DNA from: an uncultured Clostridia bacterium
GTDB lineage: Bacteria; Bacillota; Clostridia; Christensenellales; Borkfalkiaceae
Assembly (NCBI GenBank): GCA_947589335.1
Contig: CANPZH010000033.1
Location: 1-12,983, forward strand
Direction of reading: 5' to 3'
Length of the DNA stretch: 12,983 nt
The notes beneath the pieces were generated by a model. The model saw only the letters and a program-made list of their open reading frames with translations. It made no database searches and had not been told where the DNA came from. The position numbers were made by a program, and so were the translations under genes. Below are positions 1 through 5,461 of this stretch, in pieces (within the stretch, counting starts at the first letter, position 1; each line of letters begins with the position of its first letter).

Positions 1-221
1 AAAGGGCGTATTTTCTGCTCTTGCCGGATCTTCGACGCCGGTGCCGAAGGGACTGCAGATCCCGGCTGCACCAAGCGGAATTTTGCCGCTGTTGGAGCCC
101 GAGAGATCTCGCGGAAGGTGTTTCTTTGCGCTTTTTAACCTTCCTGTTGTGCCGATTTGGAGCAAGGGGAAGGCGTAGGACATGGGTGCGCAGATCATTT
201 CCTACTGGAAATGAGACGATA
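1..221. other. left-edge stretch, no gene supported
   Basis: Several short reading frames are open to the left edge. One is a 61-codon minus-strand frame starting with ATG at 183 (MSYAFPLLQIG...) that runs off the window. Two plus-strand frames also enter from the left and stop within about 180 bases. None has a convincing ribosome binding site, a motif or a family I recognise, so I cannot say which, if any, is real. No copy of the tRNA-Pro fragment found at 12171-12220 occurs here, so the left border of the element is not in this stretch. Confidence 0.3.
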
Positions 222-281
222 GGGCAACGGGAGGGACGCTTCGAGGGGTAGGCACTACCCCGAAGCGGACCCCGTTTGCCC
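222..281. repeat. 60-nt imperfect hairpin in intergenic DNA
   Basis: Nested inverted repeats fold this stretch. The core is GGGGTAG (245-251) with a GCA loop and CTACCCC (255-261). It is extended by GCTTC (238-242) with GAAGC (262-266) across a 2-nt bulge, and by outer arms GGGCAA (222-227) and TTGCCC (276-281), with CGGG/CCCG pairing in between. No T-run follows on either strand, so it does not read as an intrinsic terminator. Filamentous phages carry a hairpin packaging signal and hairpin origins in their intergenic region. Assigning that role here is inference from position and shape. Confidence 0.5.
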
Positions 282-300
282 TTATTGTCGTTTCAATTGA

Positions 301-403
301 GGTCAGGGCGCAGCCCTGCCGCTTTGTTTCAGATAATGGGGTCAGGGCACAGCCCTGCCGCCTTCTGCTTCCGGATGACGGGGTCAGGGCGCAGCCCTGC
401 CGC
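301..403. repeat. three copies of a 22-bp repeat with internal palindrome
   Basis: Copies lie at 301-322, 340-361 and 382-403, 39 and 42 bp apart. The unit is GGTCAGGGCRCAGCCCTGCC followed by GC. Two copies are identical and the middle one differs by one base (G to A in the loop). Each contains the dyad CAGGGC-N3-GCCCTG, so each can form a small hairpin. The spacers are loosely similar. The repeats could be iteron-like binding sites next to the origin, or ordinary dispersed palindromic repeats of the host chromosome. The sequence alone does not decide between these. Confidence 0.75.
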
Positions 404-427
404 ATTCTGGGCATGTTTGCGTAGGCA

Positions 428-483
428 GCCTTGTCTTCGGGAAAGCTCGGGCAAGGCGCGGGGAGGGCCCTTTCTGAGGGCCC
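428..483. repeat. two adjacent inverted repeats
   Basis: GCCTTG (428-433) pairs with CAAGGC (452-457). Directly after it, GGGCCCT (465-471) pairs with AGGGCCC (477-483) around a 5-nt loop. A short T-run follows the second stem on the plus strand only after about eight bases, so a rightward terminator is possible but weak. The stretch is part of the highly folded gene-free region 222-687. Confidence 0.5.
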
Positions 484-542
484 GAACCGTTCTTTTTGAT
501 AGAAGGATTGATAACTATATAGGAAAGAACTTGGAAAGGATC

Positions 543-579
543 GTACTTTGATTTCGAAAAAATCGAACGGTGAAAGTAC
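543..579. repeat. nested A+T-rich inverted repeat
   Basis: GTACTTT (543-549) pairs with AAAGTAC (573-579). Inside it, GATTT (550-554) pairs with AAATC (560-564) around CGAAA. A further pair, ACCGTTC (486-492) and GAACGGT (565-571), spans the same area and would compete with this fold. The local drop in GC next to GC-rich hairpins is the kind of layout seen at origins. That reading is inference only. Confidence 0.4.
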
Positions 580-602
580 ACATTTTTCCGAGTTTTGAGA
601 GG

Positions 603-642
603 AAAAAATTTCCCCCGCCGGAGAAGGTGTCCGTGCGGGGGG
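603..642 (-). terminator. strong hairpin with T-tract, end of replication operon
   Basis: Read on the minus strand, a CCCCCGC arm (635-641) pairs with GCGGGGG (612-618), continued by CGGA/TCCG (630-633 with 619-622) across a single-base bulge. It is followed by AAATTTTTT. This is a classic Rho-independent terminator for transcripts coming leftward from the replication gene that stops at 702. Confidence 0.7.
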
Positions 643-667
643 TCGGCAAAATTATGGCATCGCCGAA

Positions 668-687
668 AAGAGCGTCGGTCCGCTCTT
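668..687 (-). terminator. first terminator-like hairpin after the replication gene
   Basis: The 7-bp inverted repeat AAGAGCG (668-674) and CGCTCTT (681-687) has a 6-nt loop. On the minus strand it ends in a short T4 run. It lies 15 bases past the stop codon at 702-704 and precedes a stronger hairpin at 603-642, so the operon appears to end in tandem terminators. Confidence 0.55.
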
Positions 688-701
688 CTCATTTTTTTCA
701 G

Positions 702-1835
702 TTAGTCTTGTTCGTCCTCCTCCGATGCGTAGCAGTCGCACGGTTGTCCGCTTGGCAGGAACCCTGTGTCGCTGCATTTCTTGCATCTGCAATATGTCCT
801 TGGCTCGAGATCCGGCGGGGATATATTGTGCCGCGTCATGATCTCGAGGAGACGGGCTTTCAGGATGTCTTGTTGCTGTTTCAAGGCCGCACTCTGAGAG
901 GAGCTCTTGCCTTCCTCCTCGTCGAGCTCCGCGCGGGCGATCTTCGGATCCAAAGCGCGGATCTCAGATTCGAGCTCGCGGAAGCGCTCGTCGCGTTCGA
1001 GACGGGCGCGGCAATCGTCCGCCCTCCGCTCTGCCTGCCACCTAAGGGCGGCGTAGAAGCGGTCCCGCGCCGTGCGCGTGTCATGGGCGATCTCTGTCTC
1101 CGTGCGCCTCTCCTTGGGCTCCTGAGGCGCTTTGCGGCGCTTGTGGCGCATTGTGCGGATGATCGCTTTATGCGCCTTCAGGTGGAGCGTCTTGGTGTAG
1201 CGGCGGCCGCGGAAGCGCTCAGAGCAGTGGACGAGCTTCGCGCCGATGAGAACATCGAGCGCTGCGCGCACCGTCTTCTCGCAGAGGCCGAGCATGTCGG
1301 CGATCTGGGAGACGGAGCCGGTGAAGCACTTTGTCTTGGGATTCTTCGTGTGGGTAGCGATGAGGGCAAGGATAAGGGACTCCGAGTCGCGGAGCTTCCG
1401 TTTGGCCTCTTCGCGGGGGATGGGGAACTCCTGCGTCTTGAAGAAGAGCTCCATCTCCATGACGGGGACATCCGGGGAGATATCGAGGGCCCTGTATTCG
1501 GCCTTGGCGTGGAAGCGCTTCGTGCGGCCGATGAGTCCCTTCCCGATCAGGCTTTCAAGGCAGGCCGAGGGCGTGCTCTTGGATCCGATCCCGAGGGAAG
1601 TCATGAAATCGCTGTACGAGGCGCGGCAGACGGCTTCAGGCTTATCCTTGAGCGCAGAGCGCGAAAAGACGAGCGCATAGATCTTCTTCTCTGCGTTCGT
1701 CATCTCCTTAAAGTGCGGAGCGTTCAGATAGGGGATCCTGAGATACCCTTCAGACGCTTCGGGGATATTCTGTTTTACCGATGCCTGTGCCATGTTTTCC
1801 CGTGTCGCTCCTCCGGTTTCCCGCGGAGGAAGCAT
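702..1835 (-). CDS. replication initiator or replisome-organizer-like protein
   Basis: This 377-aa protein probably starts replication of the element. It shows two winged-helix-like regions, roughly residues 30-110 and 165-235; the second contains SQIADMLGLCEKTVRAALD. A charged helical region follows, then a C-terminal cysteine motif, CRCKKCSDTG...PCDC, at about residues 349-368. Phage and plasmid replication proteins of Bacillota with helix-turn-helix domains often end in such a CxCxxC...CxC knuckle, which resembles the zinc motif of DnaC/DnaI loaders. No HUH nuclease motif is present, so it is not a typical filamentous-phage rolling-circle initiator. The start is uncertain. The ATG at 1835 has AGGA a few bases upstream. 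An ATG 14 codons later follows a GGAGGAG that lies 14 nt away, which is too far to be ideal. It is the last gene of the leftward operon from 2922 and is followed by two terminators. Confidence 0.7.
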   Translation of the reverse strand: MLPPRETGGATRENMAQASVKQNIPEASEGYLRIPYLNAPHFKEMTNAEKKIYALVFSRSALKDKPEAVCRASYSDFMTSLGIGSKSTPSACLESLIGKGLIGRTKRFHAKAEYRALDISPDVPVMEMELFFKTQEFPIPREEAKRKLRDSESLILALIATHTKNPKTKCFTGSVSQIADMLGLCEKTVRAALDVLIGAKLVHCSERFRGRRYTKTLHLKAHKAIIRTMRHKRRKAPQEPKERRTETEIAHDTRTARDRFYAALRWQAERRADDCRARLERDERFRELESEIRALDPKIARAELDEEEGKSSSQSAALKQQQDILKARLLEIMTRHNISPPDLEPRTYCRCKKCSDTGFLPSGQPCDCYASEEDEQD

Positions 1836-1907
1836 TCCTGATTTCCTGATTTTGCCTCTGAGAGGCCGTTTTGTGACAGCTTTTTATCCTTGTGCGATCG
1901 CCGCACT

Positions 1908-1976
1908 CCCCGTATACGGGGTTTTCACCTTGGAGATCTCCGCCTCGAGCAAGATCTTCCGTCCCAATCGAGTGGG
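1908..1976 (-). repeat. intercistronic element, copy 1
   Basis: The stretch between the 115-aa gene and the replication gene holds a 33-bp segment (1933-1965) that matches 5746-5778 at 26 of 33 positions, with the blocks GAGATCTCCG and AGATCTTCCGTCCC in identical spacing. The last block opens a small hairpin, TCCC (1962-1965) with GGGA (1973-1976), that touches the stop codon at 1978. The 14-bp perfect palindrome CCCCGTATACGGGG lies at 1908-1921 and is also shared with copy 2. The blocks occur in a different order in the two copies. A post-transcriptional or protein-binding role is inference. Confidence 0.7.
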
Positions 1977-1977
1977 A

Positions 1978-2325
1978 TCATTCGAAGAATAACTCGGCGT
2001 AAGTCTCGAGCTCCTTCAGGGTGGAGAAGGCTCTGATGACGACGGACTTGCCGTTCTCGAGCGCCGCGTGGTAGCGATTCTTGCTTGTCCGTTCGATGAT
2101 GATTGTGCCCGTGCAGACGGGAGCGGGGGGCTTAGGGACATTGATGATGTAGCTGACGAAGCCGTTGCGGTGATACATCGGCGTCTCATAGCAGTCCGCC
2201 TTGCGGTCGTCCTTGGGGAAGGAGAAGCGCTTCATGACGACGGCGTCTTCGTAGAAGGTCTTCTCGAAGTTTCCGAAGATCCCGCCCCAGAAGCGGTTAT
2301 TGAAATCATTCTTGTCGATCGTCAT
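1978..2325 (-). CDS. unknown 115-aa protein of the replication operon
   Basis: I do not recognise this protein. It is soluble, with no signal peptide or membrane segment, and has an aromatic-rich N-terminus (FNNRFWGGIFGNFEKTFYED). The second half looks like beta strands followed by a helix (TLKELETYAELFFE at the C-terminus). Its ATG overlaps the stop codon of the 59-aa gene as ATGA, so the two are translationally coupled. Its stop is directly followed by the duplicated intercistronic element and then the replication gene. The context suggests an early function, such as help in replication or copy control. Confidence 0.65.
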   Translation of the reverse strand: MTIDKNDFNNRFWGGIFGNFEKTFYEDAVVMKRFSFPKDDRKADCYETPMYHRNGFVSYIINVPKPPAPVCTGTIIIERTSKNRYHAALENGKSVVIRAFSTLKELETYAELFFE

Positions 2326-2501
2326 GCCCGCTTTCTCCTGCGCGTACGGCGCTCTTTGGCGGCGCGGTTATAGGCGCCGATGAATTCGTCCGCGACTTCG
2401 GCGAAGCTCTTGTCCTCCGCCCACTCGCTGAGCTTGTCGCAGGTCCAGTTGCATGTGGCCGCCTTCTTGCAGGCACGGCACGGACAGATCTCTTTTCCCA
2501 T
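2322..2501 (-). CDS. 59-aa cysteine-rich basic protein
   Basis: Small protein of unknown function. The N-terminus carries CPCRACKKAATCNWTC (residues 6-21), a cluster of five cysteines that could bind zinc. The C-terminus is very basic (RRTRRRKRA). Together these suggest nucleic-acid binding. The start chosen is the ATG at 2501, which has GGAGG 6 nt upstream. An ATG four codons earlier is in frame but has no comparable site. It lies 16 nt after the 134-aa gene and overlaps the start of the 115-aa gene by 4 nt. Codon-periodic base use and the tight packing support that it is expressed. Confidence 0.65.
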   Translation of the reverse strand: MGKEICPCRACKKAATCNWTCDKLSEWAEDKSFAEVADEFIGAYNRAAKERRTRRRKRA

Positions 2502-2517
2502 GGTTTCCTCCATTGAT

Positions 2518-2922
2518 TTAAGCTGTTTCTTGGTCCATTCCGCTGAAGATCTCGCGGAACGCCTCGGGCGGGATCTGCGGCACGATCTGTTTGAGCGCTT
2601 CCTGCTCGAGTTCCCGCACTCTCCCGATCGCCTGCAGATAGCAGTCCGAGAGAAAGTTGAGCGCATTGGCCATTGCGTTGTCGCCGCCGAAGGTCCTCTG
2701 GGGCCCGTCGATGTCGATCGCCTCCTTGAAGGCTCTCCCGGCGTGCATCCATACCGTCACGCCGAAGGGCCCGCTCTCGAAAATCACTCTGATCCAGATG
2801 TGGCTCCTGTAGAGCTCCATGCTCGTCTCGAATGTCCTGCCGTTGAACTCCCAGTGCCTGTTGCAGCTGTTGAACGCCTTCCGGAATGCCCGCCGCGCCT
2901 TCTCCTGCTCTGCCTTGTTCAT
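2518..2922 (-). CDS. unknown 134-aa protein, first gene of replication operon
   Basis: First gene transcribed leftward from switch B, with AAAGGAG 6-7 nt before the ATG. The protein has a basic N-terminal helix (KARRAFRKAFNSCNRHWEFN), a central beta-rich part (SHIWIRVIFESGPFGVTVWM) and a helical C-terminus. I see no signal peptide, membrane segment or catalytic motif, and do not recognise a family. As the promoter-proximal gene under repressor control it would be among the first products made when the element leaves the repressed state. Confidence 0.65.
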   Translation of the reverse strand: MNKAEQEKARRAFRKAFNSCNRHWEFNGRTFETSMELYRSHIWIRVIFESGPFGVTVWMHAGRAFKEAIDIDGPQRTFGGDNAMANALNFLSDCYLQAIGRVRELEQEALKQIVPQIPPEAFREIFSGMDQETA

Positions 2923-2933
2923 AGATTTCTCCT

Positions 2934-3006
2934 TTAACCGTTTTGGTTAATATTATTATATTCACCAACTTGGTTAAAGTCAAGATATTTTTTCCATTTT
3001 GGTTAA
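2934..3006. promoter_or_regulatory. switch B operators, three palindromes
   Basis: Three 17-bp sites follow the pattern TTAACC-N5-GGTTAA. Site 1 (2934-2950) is perfect. Site 2 (2961-2977) has left arm TTCACC and site 3 (2990-3006) has left arm TTTTCC. Centres are 27 and 29 bp apart. Site 2 fills exactly the 17-bp spacer of the leftward promoter, and site 3 overlaps the candidate -10 of the rightward repressor gene. The likely ligand is the XRE protein encoded at 3016; that assignment is inference from adjacency. Confidence 0.8.
2955..2983 (-). promoter_or_regulatory. leftward promoter of the replication operon
   Basis: On the minus strand, TTGACT (2978-2983) and TATAAT (2955-2960) are separated by 17 bp, a near-perfect housekeeping promoter. 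The spacer is operator site 2 of switch B. It points at the 134-aa gene starting at 2922. Confidence 0.8.
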
Positions 3007-3009
3007 AAT
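3004..3009 (+). promoter_or_regulatory. candidate -10 of the 68-aa regulator, possibly leaderless
   Basis: TAAAAT ends 6 bases before the ATG at 3016, so transcription would begin at or next to the start codon. No Shine-Dalgarno sequence precedes that ATG. No good -35 is visible at the usual distance, which suits a weak or activated promoter. Confidence 0.4.
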
Positions 3010-3015
3010 ATTCTT

Positions 3016-3222
3016 ATGAACATTTTTTCCAAAAGGCTTAAAGAGCTCCGTCAAGGCAAGGGGCTTACACTAAAAGAAGTTTCCGGTGCCCTTGGATTAA
3101 GCCTTATGGCGTATGCCCATTATGAGCATGGGGATCGGCAGCCGTCAATCGATACGATCCGAAAAATTTGCGACTTTTATGAGGTATCTTCTGATTATCT
3201 TATCGGGCGTAGCGACTATTGA
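3016..3222 (+). CDS. 68-aa XRE-family repressor of switch B
   Basis: Single-domain Cro/CI-type DNA-binding protein. Residues 4-65 form the five-helix HTH fold, with the recognition region LKEVSGALGLSLMAYAHYEHGDRQP and the typical end FYEVSSDYLIGRSDY. It has no dimerisation or cleavage domain. It is divergent from the replication operon across three palindromic operators and probably represses that operon's promoter and its own. It starts FSKRLKELR, like the 122-aa regulator at 10313 (FSKRLKEIR), so the two may be paralogs. No ribosome binding site precedes the ATG, which fits a leaderless message. Its last 23 nt overlap the 3' end of the opposing regulator gene at 3200. Confidence 0.85.
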   Translation: MNIFSKRLKELRQGKGLTLKEVSGALGLSLMAYAHYEHGDRQPSIDTIRKICDFYEVSSDYLIGRSDY

Positions 3223-3418
3223 GCTGCGCCTTTATGATCTCCTCGGTGGATTCTTCGAAGATCTTGGCGAGTATGAGCACCTGTTCAATATTTATCATGC
3301 GCTGTCCTGTTTCGTAGCGATATACTGCTTGTACGCTTACGTCCAGCATGGCGGCGACGTCGCCGATCGAGCGCTCGGCGCGTTTGCGGAGTTTCCGCAA
3401 CGTAATATTTTCTTCCAT
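3200..3418 (-). CDS. 72-aa XRE-family regulator, opposing orientation
   Basis: Small HTH protein. The motif IGDVAAMLDVSVQAVYRYETGQRM spans about residues 18-41, followed by helices ending in AKIFEESTEEIIKA. The start at 3418 has AGAGG about 10 nt upstream and keeps the domain complete. Further in-frame upstream starts would add a tail without a ribosome binding site. It runs toward the 68-aa regulator and overlaps its 3' end by 23 nt, so each message contains sequence antisense to the other. Its own promoter would lie in the same A+T-rich dyad as the rightward promoter at 3433. Its target is unknown; that dyad is a candidate. Confidence 0.8.
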   Translation of the reverse strand: MEENITLRKLRKRAERSIGDVAAMLDVSVQAVYRYETGQRMINIEQVLILAKIFEESTEEIIKAQLNSRYAR

Positions 3419-3432
3419 TTTTCCAAAACCTC

Positions 3433-3461
3433 TTGACAAAAGCTGTGGAATCGCATATACT
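3433..3461 (+). promoter_or_regulatory. consensus promoter on plus strand
   Basis: TTGACA (3433-3438), a 17-bp spacer and TATACT (3456-3461): a strong housekeeping-type promoter. It reads rightward, against the genes on its right. The -10 lies in a dyad, ATATA-C-TATAT (3455-3465), that could be an operator. No protein gene lies downstream on this strand; the expected product is the short hairpin RNA at 3468-3547. Confidence 0.8.
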
Positions 3462-3467
3462 ATATAC

Positions 3468-3547
3468 AAGAGAGGTAAATGTAACCGTTTTGCGGTTGCG
3501 GGTTATGTACGAATTAAGTTTCGGGTCACCGCCTCTCTTATTTTTTT
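3468..3547 (+). ncRNA. candidate ~80-nt small RNA or origin primer
   Basis: Predicted transcript of the promoter at 3433. AAGAGAGG (3468-3475) at the expected 5' end pairs with CCTCTCTT (3532-3539), which is followed by A and seven Ts: a terminator-like end in which the first and last bases of the RNA close one stem. An internal hairpin is AACCG (3483-3487) with CGGTT (3493-3497). It may be a regulatory RNA. It may also be a complementary-strand origin, since filamentous phages prime second-strand synthesis with a short RNA made by host polymerase antisense to the genes, which is the direction seen here. Both roles are inference. Confidence 0.45.
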
Positions 3548-3875
3548 GTCTTTTTTCGTTTTCGCAATTTTTCGATGAGGTCCCAAACCTTTACTTTGTC
3601 CTCTGCGCTGAGTCCAAGCCCATCAAGTTTTTTCCCATAGAGCTTGGCCTTTTCTTCTGTAAGCGCAGGCCGGATGTAGGCCTTCCTGTGATCCTTCGGA
3701 TCGGGGTTCTTTTTTAAGGGGATATTGTTGGTTCCCTTGGTATGCTTCGCATGCGTTATTCCGACGCTTTGAAATTTATTGCCGCTTCTTCCGCATACAT
3801 AGTGAGGGTGTCCCTTCCCTTCTTTGCTGTTGATTTTTTGCTCTTTGGAGTTTTTTCTTTGTTTTTCTTTTTCAT
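3538..3875 (-). pseudogene. frameshifted gene for a ~112-aa basic protein
   Basis: The reading frame ending at 3538 is open for about 110 codons and looks genuine (KGHPHYVCGRSGNKF..., later KAYIRPALTEEKAKLYGKKL, ending KLRKRKKTKK), but it has no start codon. An ATG at 3873-3875, overlapping the previous gene's stop as ATGA, opens another frame that ends after 39 codons at 3756 (MKKKNKEKTPKSKK...). One extra A in either of two A6 runs (plus-strand T6 at 3834-3839 and 3851-3856) joins the start to the long frame and gives 112 aa. The gene may be broken, mis-sequenced at a homopolymer, or rescued by slippage. The protein has two tight basic ends and a conserved-looking core; I do not recognise its function. 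It is the last gene of the structural operon, next to the hairpin at 3468-3547. Confidence 0.7.
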
Positions 3876-4129
3876 GATAATTCTCTTACGGACATAGATT
3901 CGCAGATACGGAGCTTGTCGCCCACGATGACGAGGATGCCTTTGTCGGCGAGTCTTTTCACGAGGCGGCCCACGGTGCGGGAAGAGACGCCCACGGCGAG
4001 GGCCGCGGCGTCGAAATCGAGGCGTCTGAGTTCGAACCTCTGGACGCTGTTGATATAGCGGATGAGCTTGTAGCTCACATTGTCTTCAAGCAGGGCCTGC
4101 GAGATCTTCGTCAGGGACAGTGTCATCAT
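3872..4129 (-). CDS. 85-aa winged-helix DNA-binding protein
   Basis: Residues about 35-75 (DFDAAALAVGVSSRTVGRLVKRLADKG...) form a helix-turn-helix followed by a wing-like hairpin (ILVIVGDKLRI), as in small winged-helix regulators or replication-protein domains. The start is a double ATG at 4129/4126 preceded by GAGGAGG. It begins 44 nt inside the end of the 184-aa gene in another frame, and its stop overlaps the ATG of the frameshifted gene. It may regulate the structural operon or be a DNA-binding accessory. Its operator is not evident. Confidence 0.7.
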   Translation of the reverse strand: MMTLSLTKISQALLEDNVSYKLIRYINSVQRFELRRLDFDAAALAVGVSSRTVGRLVKRLADKGILVIVGDKLRICESMSVRELS

Positions 4130-4640
4130 CGTCCTCCTCCCATGCCTCCGCGGGCGTTTCAAGCGCCTCAGGAGGGCTTTGCACGGCCTCCTCCGCCTCC
4201 TCCGCGGGAACTTCGTCAGGGAGGGCGTCTGCGGCCTCTGAAGGGCCGCTGTGCCGTTCCAAGTATTCTTTCTTGAGCATTTCGAGATGTTCCATGAGTT
4301 CGTCGTAGTAGAGCTTTGCGTCGCTTGCGATCCTTTCGTCGGCGAGATCTGCGGCCTCGTTGGTGTGGATCTTCCAGAAGGACCACCAGTTGCGCCAGCG
4401 GCGCGGGACCATGATGTCGCGCTTTGCGGACAGGATGTAGAGGTCGATCGAAACGGCGGCATCGAGCTTTGCCCGGTAGAGGCAGTAATAGGTCTTGTAC
4501 TCCTCCTCGAGGGCATTCTCGATCGCCTTGTTGAGGGAGTCTGACATCTTGGCGGCGTACTTGTTCTTCCTGCAGGCGAGTTCGAAGATCCTCTCGTGGA
4601 TCTCCTGAAATTCGCGGATCAATTGATCGGTAGGATCCAT
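4086..4640 (-). CDS. unknown 184-aa protein downstream of Zot
   Basis: Not recognised. The first ~75 residues are helical and charged. A tryptophan-rich basic patch, RRWRNWWSFWK (about residues 79-89), could lie on a membrane or bind a partner. The last ~50 residues are acidic and proline/alanine-rich, with a DDDD run, and probably disordered. The ATG at 4640 has AAGGAGG 11 nt upstream and overlaps the Zot stop as TAATG, so it is coupled to Zot. An in-frame ATG 13 codons upstream lies inside the Zot gene and lacks such a site. A role beside the Zot ATPase in virion export is plausible from position alone. Confidence 0.65.
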   Translation of the reverse strand: MDPTDQLIREFQEIHERIFELACRKNKYAAKMSDSLNKAIENALEEEYKTYYCLYRAKLDAAVSIDLYILSAKRDIMVPRRWRNWWSFWKIHTNEAADLADERIASDAKLYYDELMEHLEMLKKEYLERHSGPSEAADALPDEVPAEEAEEAVQSPPEALETPAEAWEEDDDDTVPDEDLAGPA

Positions 4641-5461
4641 TATGCGTTTTCCTCCTTGGTATCCTTGGAGCGGTACCATTTGGGCTCTGTGGGGTCGTAG
4701 AGCTTCCTGAGATTGCCGGGAAGTCCTTCCTCCTCGCGGAAGGGGAGGAGGGTGAAGGCGCTCTCCCGCTCGTCCTTGGGGAAGAAGTTCGTGCTCTGTT
4801 CGTAGGAGTCGAAGGCCTCGAAGATATTGCCGCGGTGGACGACGGGCTGGATCTCATGCCCGCCCTCGCCCGTCGAGAGATAGTCCATGACTTCCGCCTG
4901 CGAGGCGAATTCACGAAGATACCAAGTGGAGGAGAGGATCCCGCCGTAACTGTTTTCCTCGTTCTCCATTTTGAGGACCTCGAGGAAGCGGGGCGTGAGC
5001 TCGCGGATGTTGAGGTCGATGAGCTTCGGGCGCTGGCAGTCGATGTAGAAGTTCATCTCGTTCTGGCGGTGGAGCTCGAAGGCCCTTGAGACATGGTCGC
5101 GAAGGGTGAGGCTCTTGCGGCTGTTGAAGTACTTCTGCCCCTCAGTGATAAAGCAATGGGCGCAGGGGAGCAGGTATTGGACCTCGAACTCGTCATTGCC
5201 CACGCCGAAGTAGTAGGGGTTGAAGAAGTACGGGCTCGCCTCCTCTTCGTAGTCCACGAGAAATTTCACGCTGTAGTTTGAAAAGATAGGCGGTTTGTCG
5301 GGAAGGGGGAGCGCGTAAAGCCTCCGCTCGTTCTGCAGGATGATCTTCTCCTTGCAGCGGTCGAGGAGCTCGTCGCCCTCCCGCTCATAGAGATCGATCA
5401 TGAAATGCGTCATGAGCGAGGTCTTACCCGCTCCCGGTTTTCCGAAAATAATGGTGATCAA
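4640..5461 (-). CDS. zot: Zot/pI-family morphogenesis ATPase
   Basis: This 273-aa P-loop ATPase is the hallmark of filamentous phages, where pI/Zot at the inner membrane drives virion assembly and extrusion. Walker A is GKPGAGKT at residues 7-14. The Walker B region is CFITEGQKYFNSRK (103-116), in the position where family members usually have a hydrophobic stretch and DE; here it is TE. The following helices contain HRQNEMNFYIDCQRPKLIDL (131-150), the family-typical segment around the Q/R sensor. The start is TTG at 5461, overlapping the previous stop as TTGA; the next ATG would remove Walker A. Unlike Ff pI, no clear transmembrane segment is seen near residue 250, so it may be soluble or tethered by a partner. 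The name Zot is historical and does not imply a toxin. Confidence 0.88.
   Translation of the reverse strand: MITIIFGKPGAGKTSLMTHFMIDLYEREGDELLDRCKEKIILQNERRLYALPLPDKPPIFSNYSVKFLVDYEEEASPYFFNPYYFGVGNDEFEVQYLLPCAHCFITEGQKYFNSRKSLTLRDHVSRAFELHRQNEMNFYIDCQRPKLIDLNIRELTPRFLEVLKMENEENSYGGILSSTWYLREFASQAEVMDYLSTGEGGHEIQPVVHRGNIFEAFDSYEQSTNFFPKDERESAFTLLPFREEEGLPGNLRKLYDPTEPKWYRSKDTKEENA

Noticed and set aside
301..403. CRISPR-like array
   Set aside because: Only three units, spacers of 17-20 bp that resemble each other, an internal palindrome, and no cas genes.
276..551. 91-codon plus-strand frame with repeating SGRSPAA-like units
   Set aside because: The protein repeat is simply the translation of the 22-bp palindromic DNA repeats; there is no ribosome binding site.
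384..692. 102-codon minus-strand frame after the replication gene
   Set aside because: It runs through both terminator hairpins and the repeats, has no ribosome binding site and its composition is not protein-like.
570..1841. 423-codon plus-strand frame opposite the replication gene
   Set aside because: It is antisense to a gene with recognisable winged-helix and cysteine motifs, has no ribosome binding site, and its product has the composition of a reverse-strand shadow.
4640..5461. Zot as an enterotoxin
   Set aside because: The family is a phage assembly ATPase; nothing in this protein supports a toxin role.
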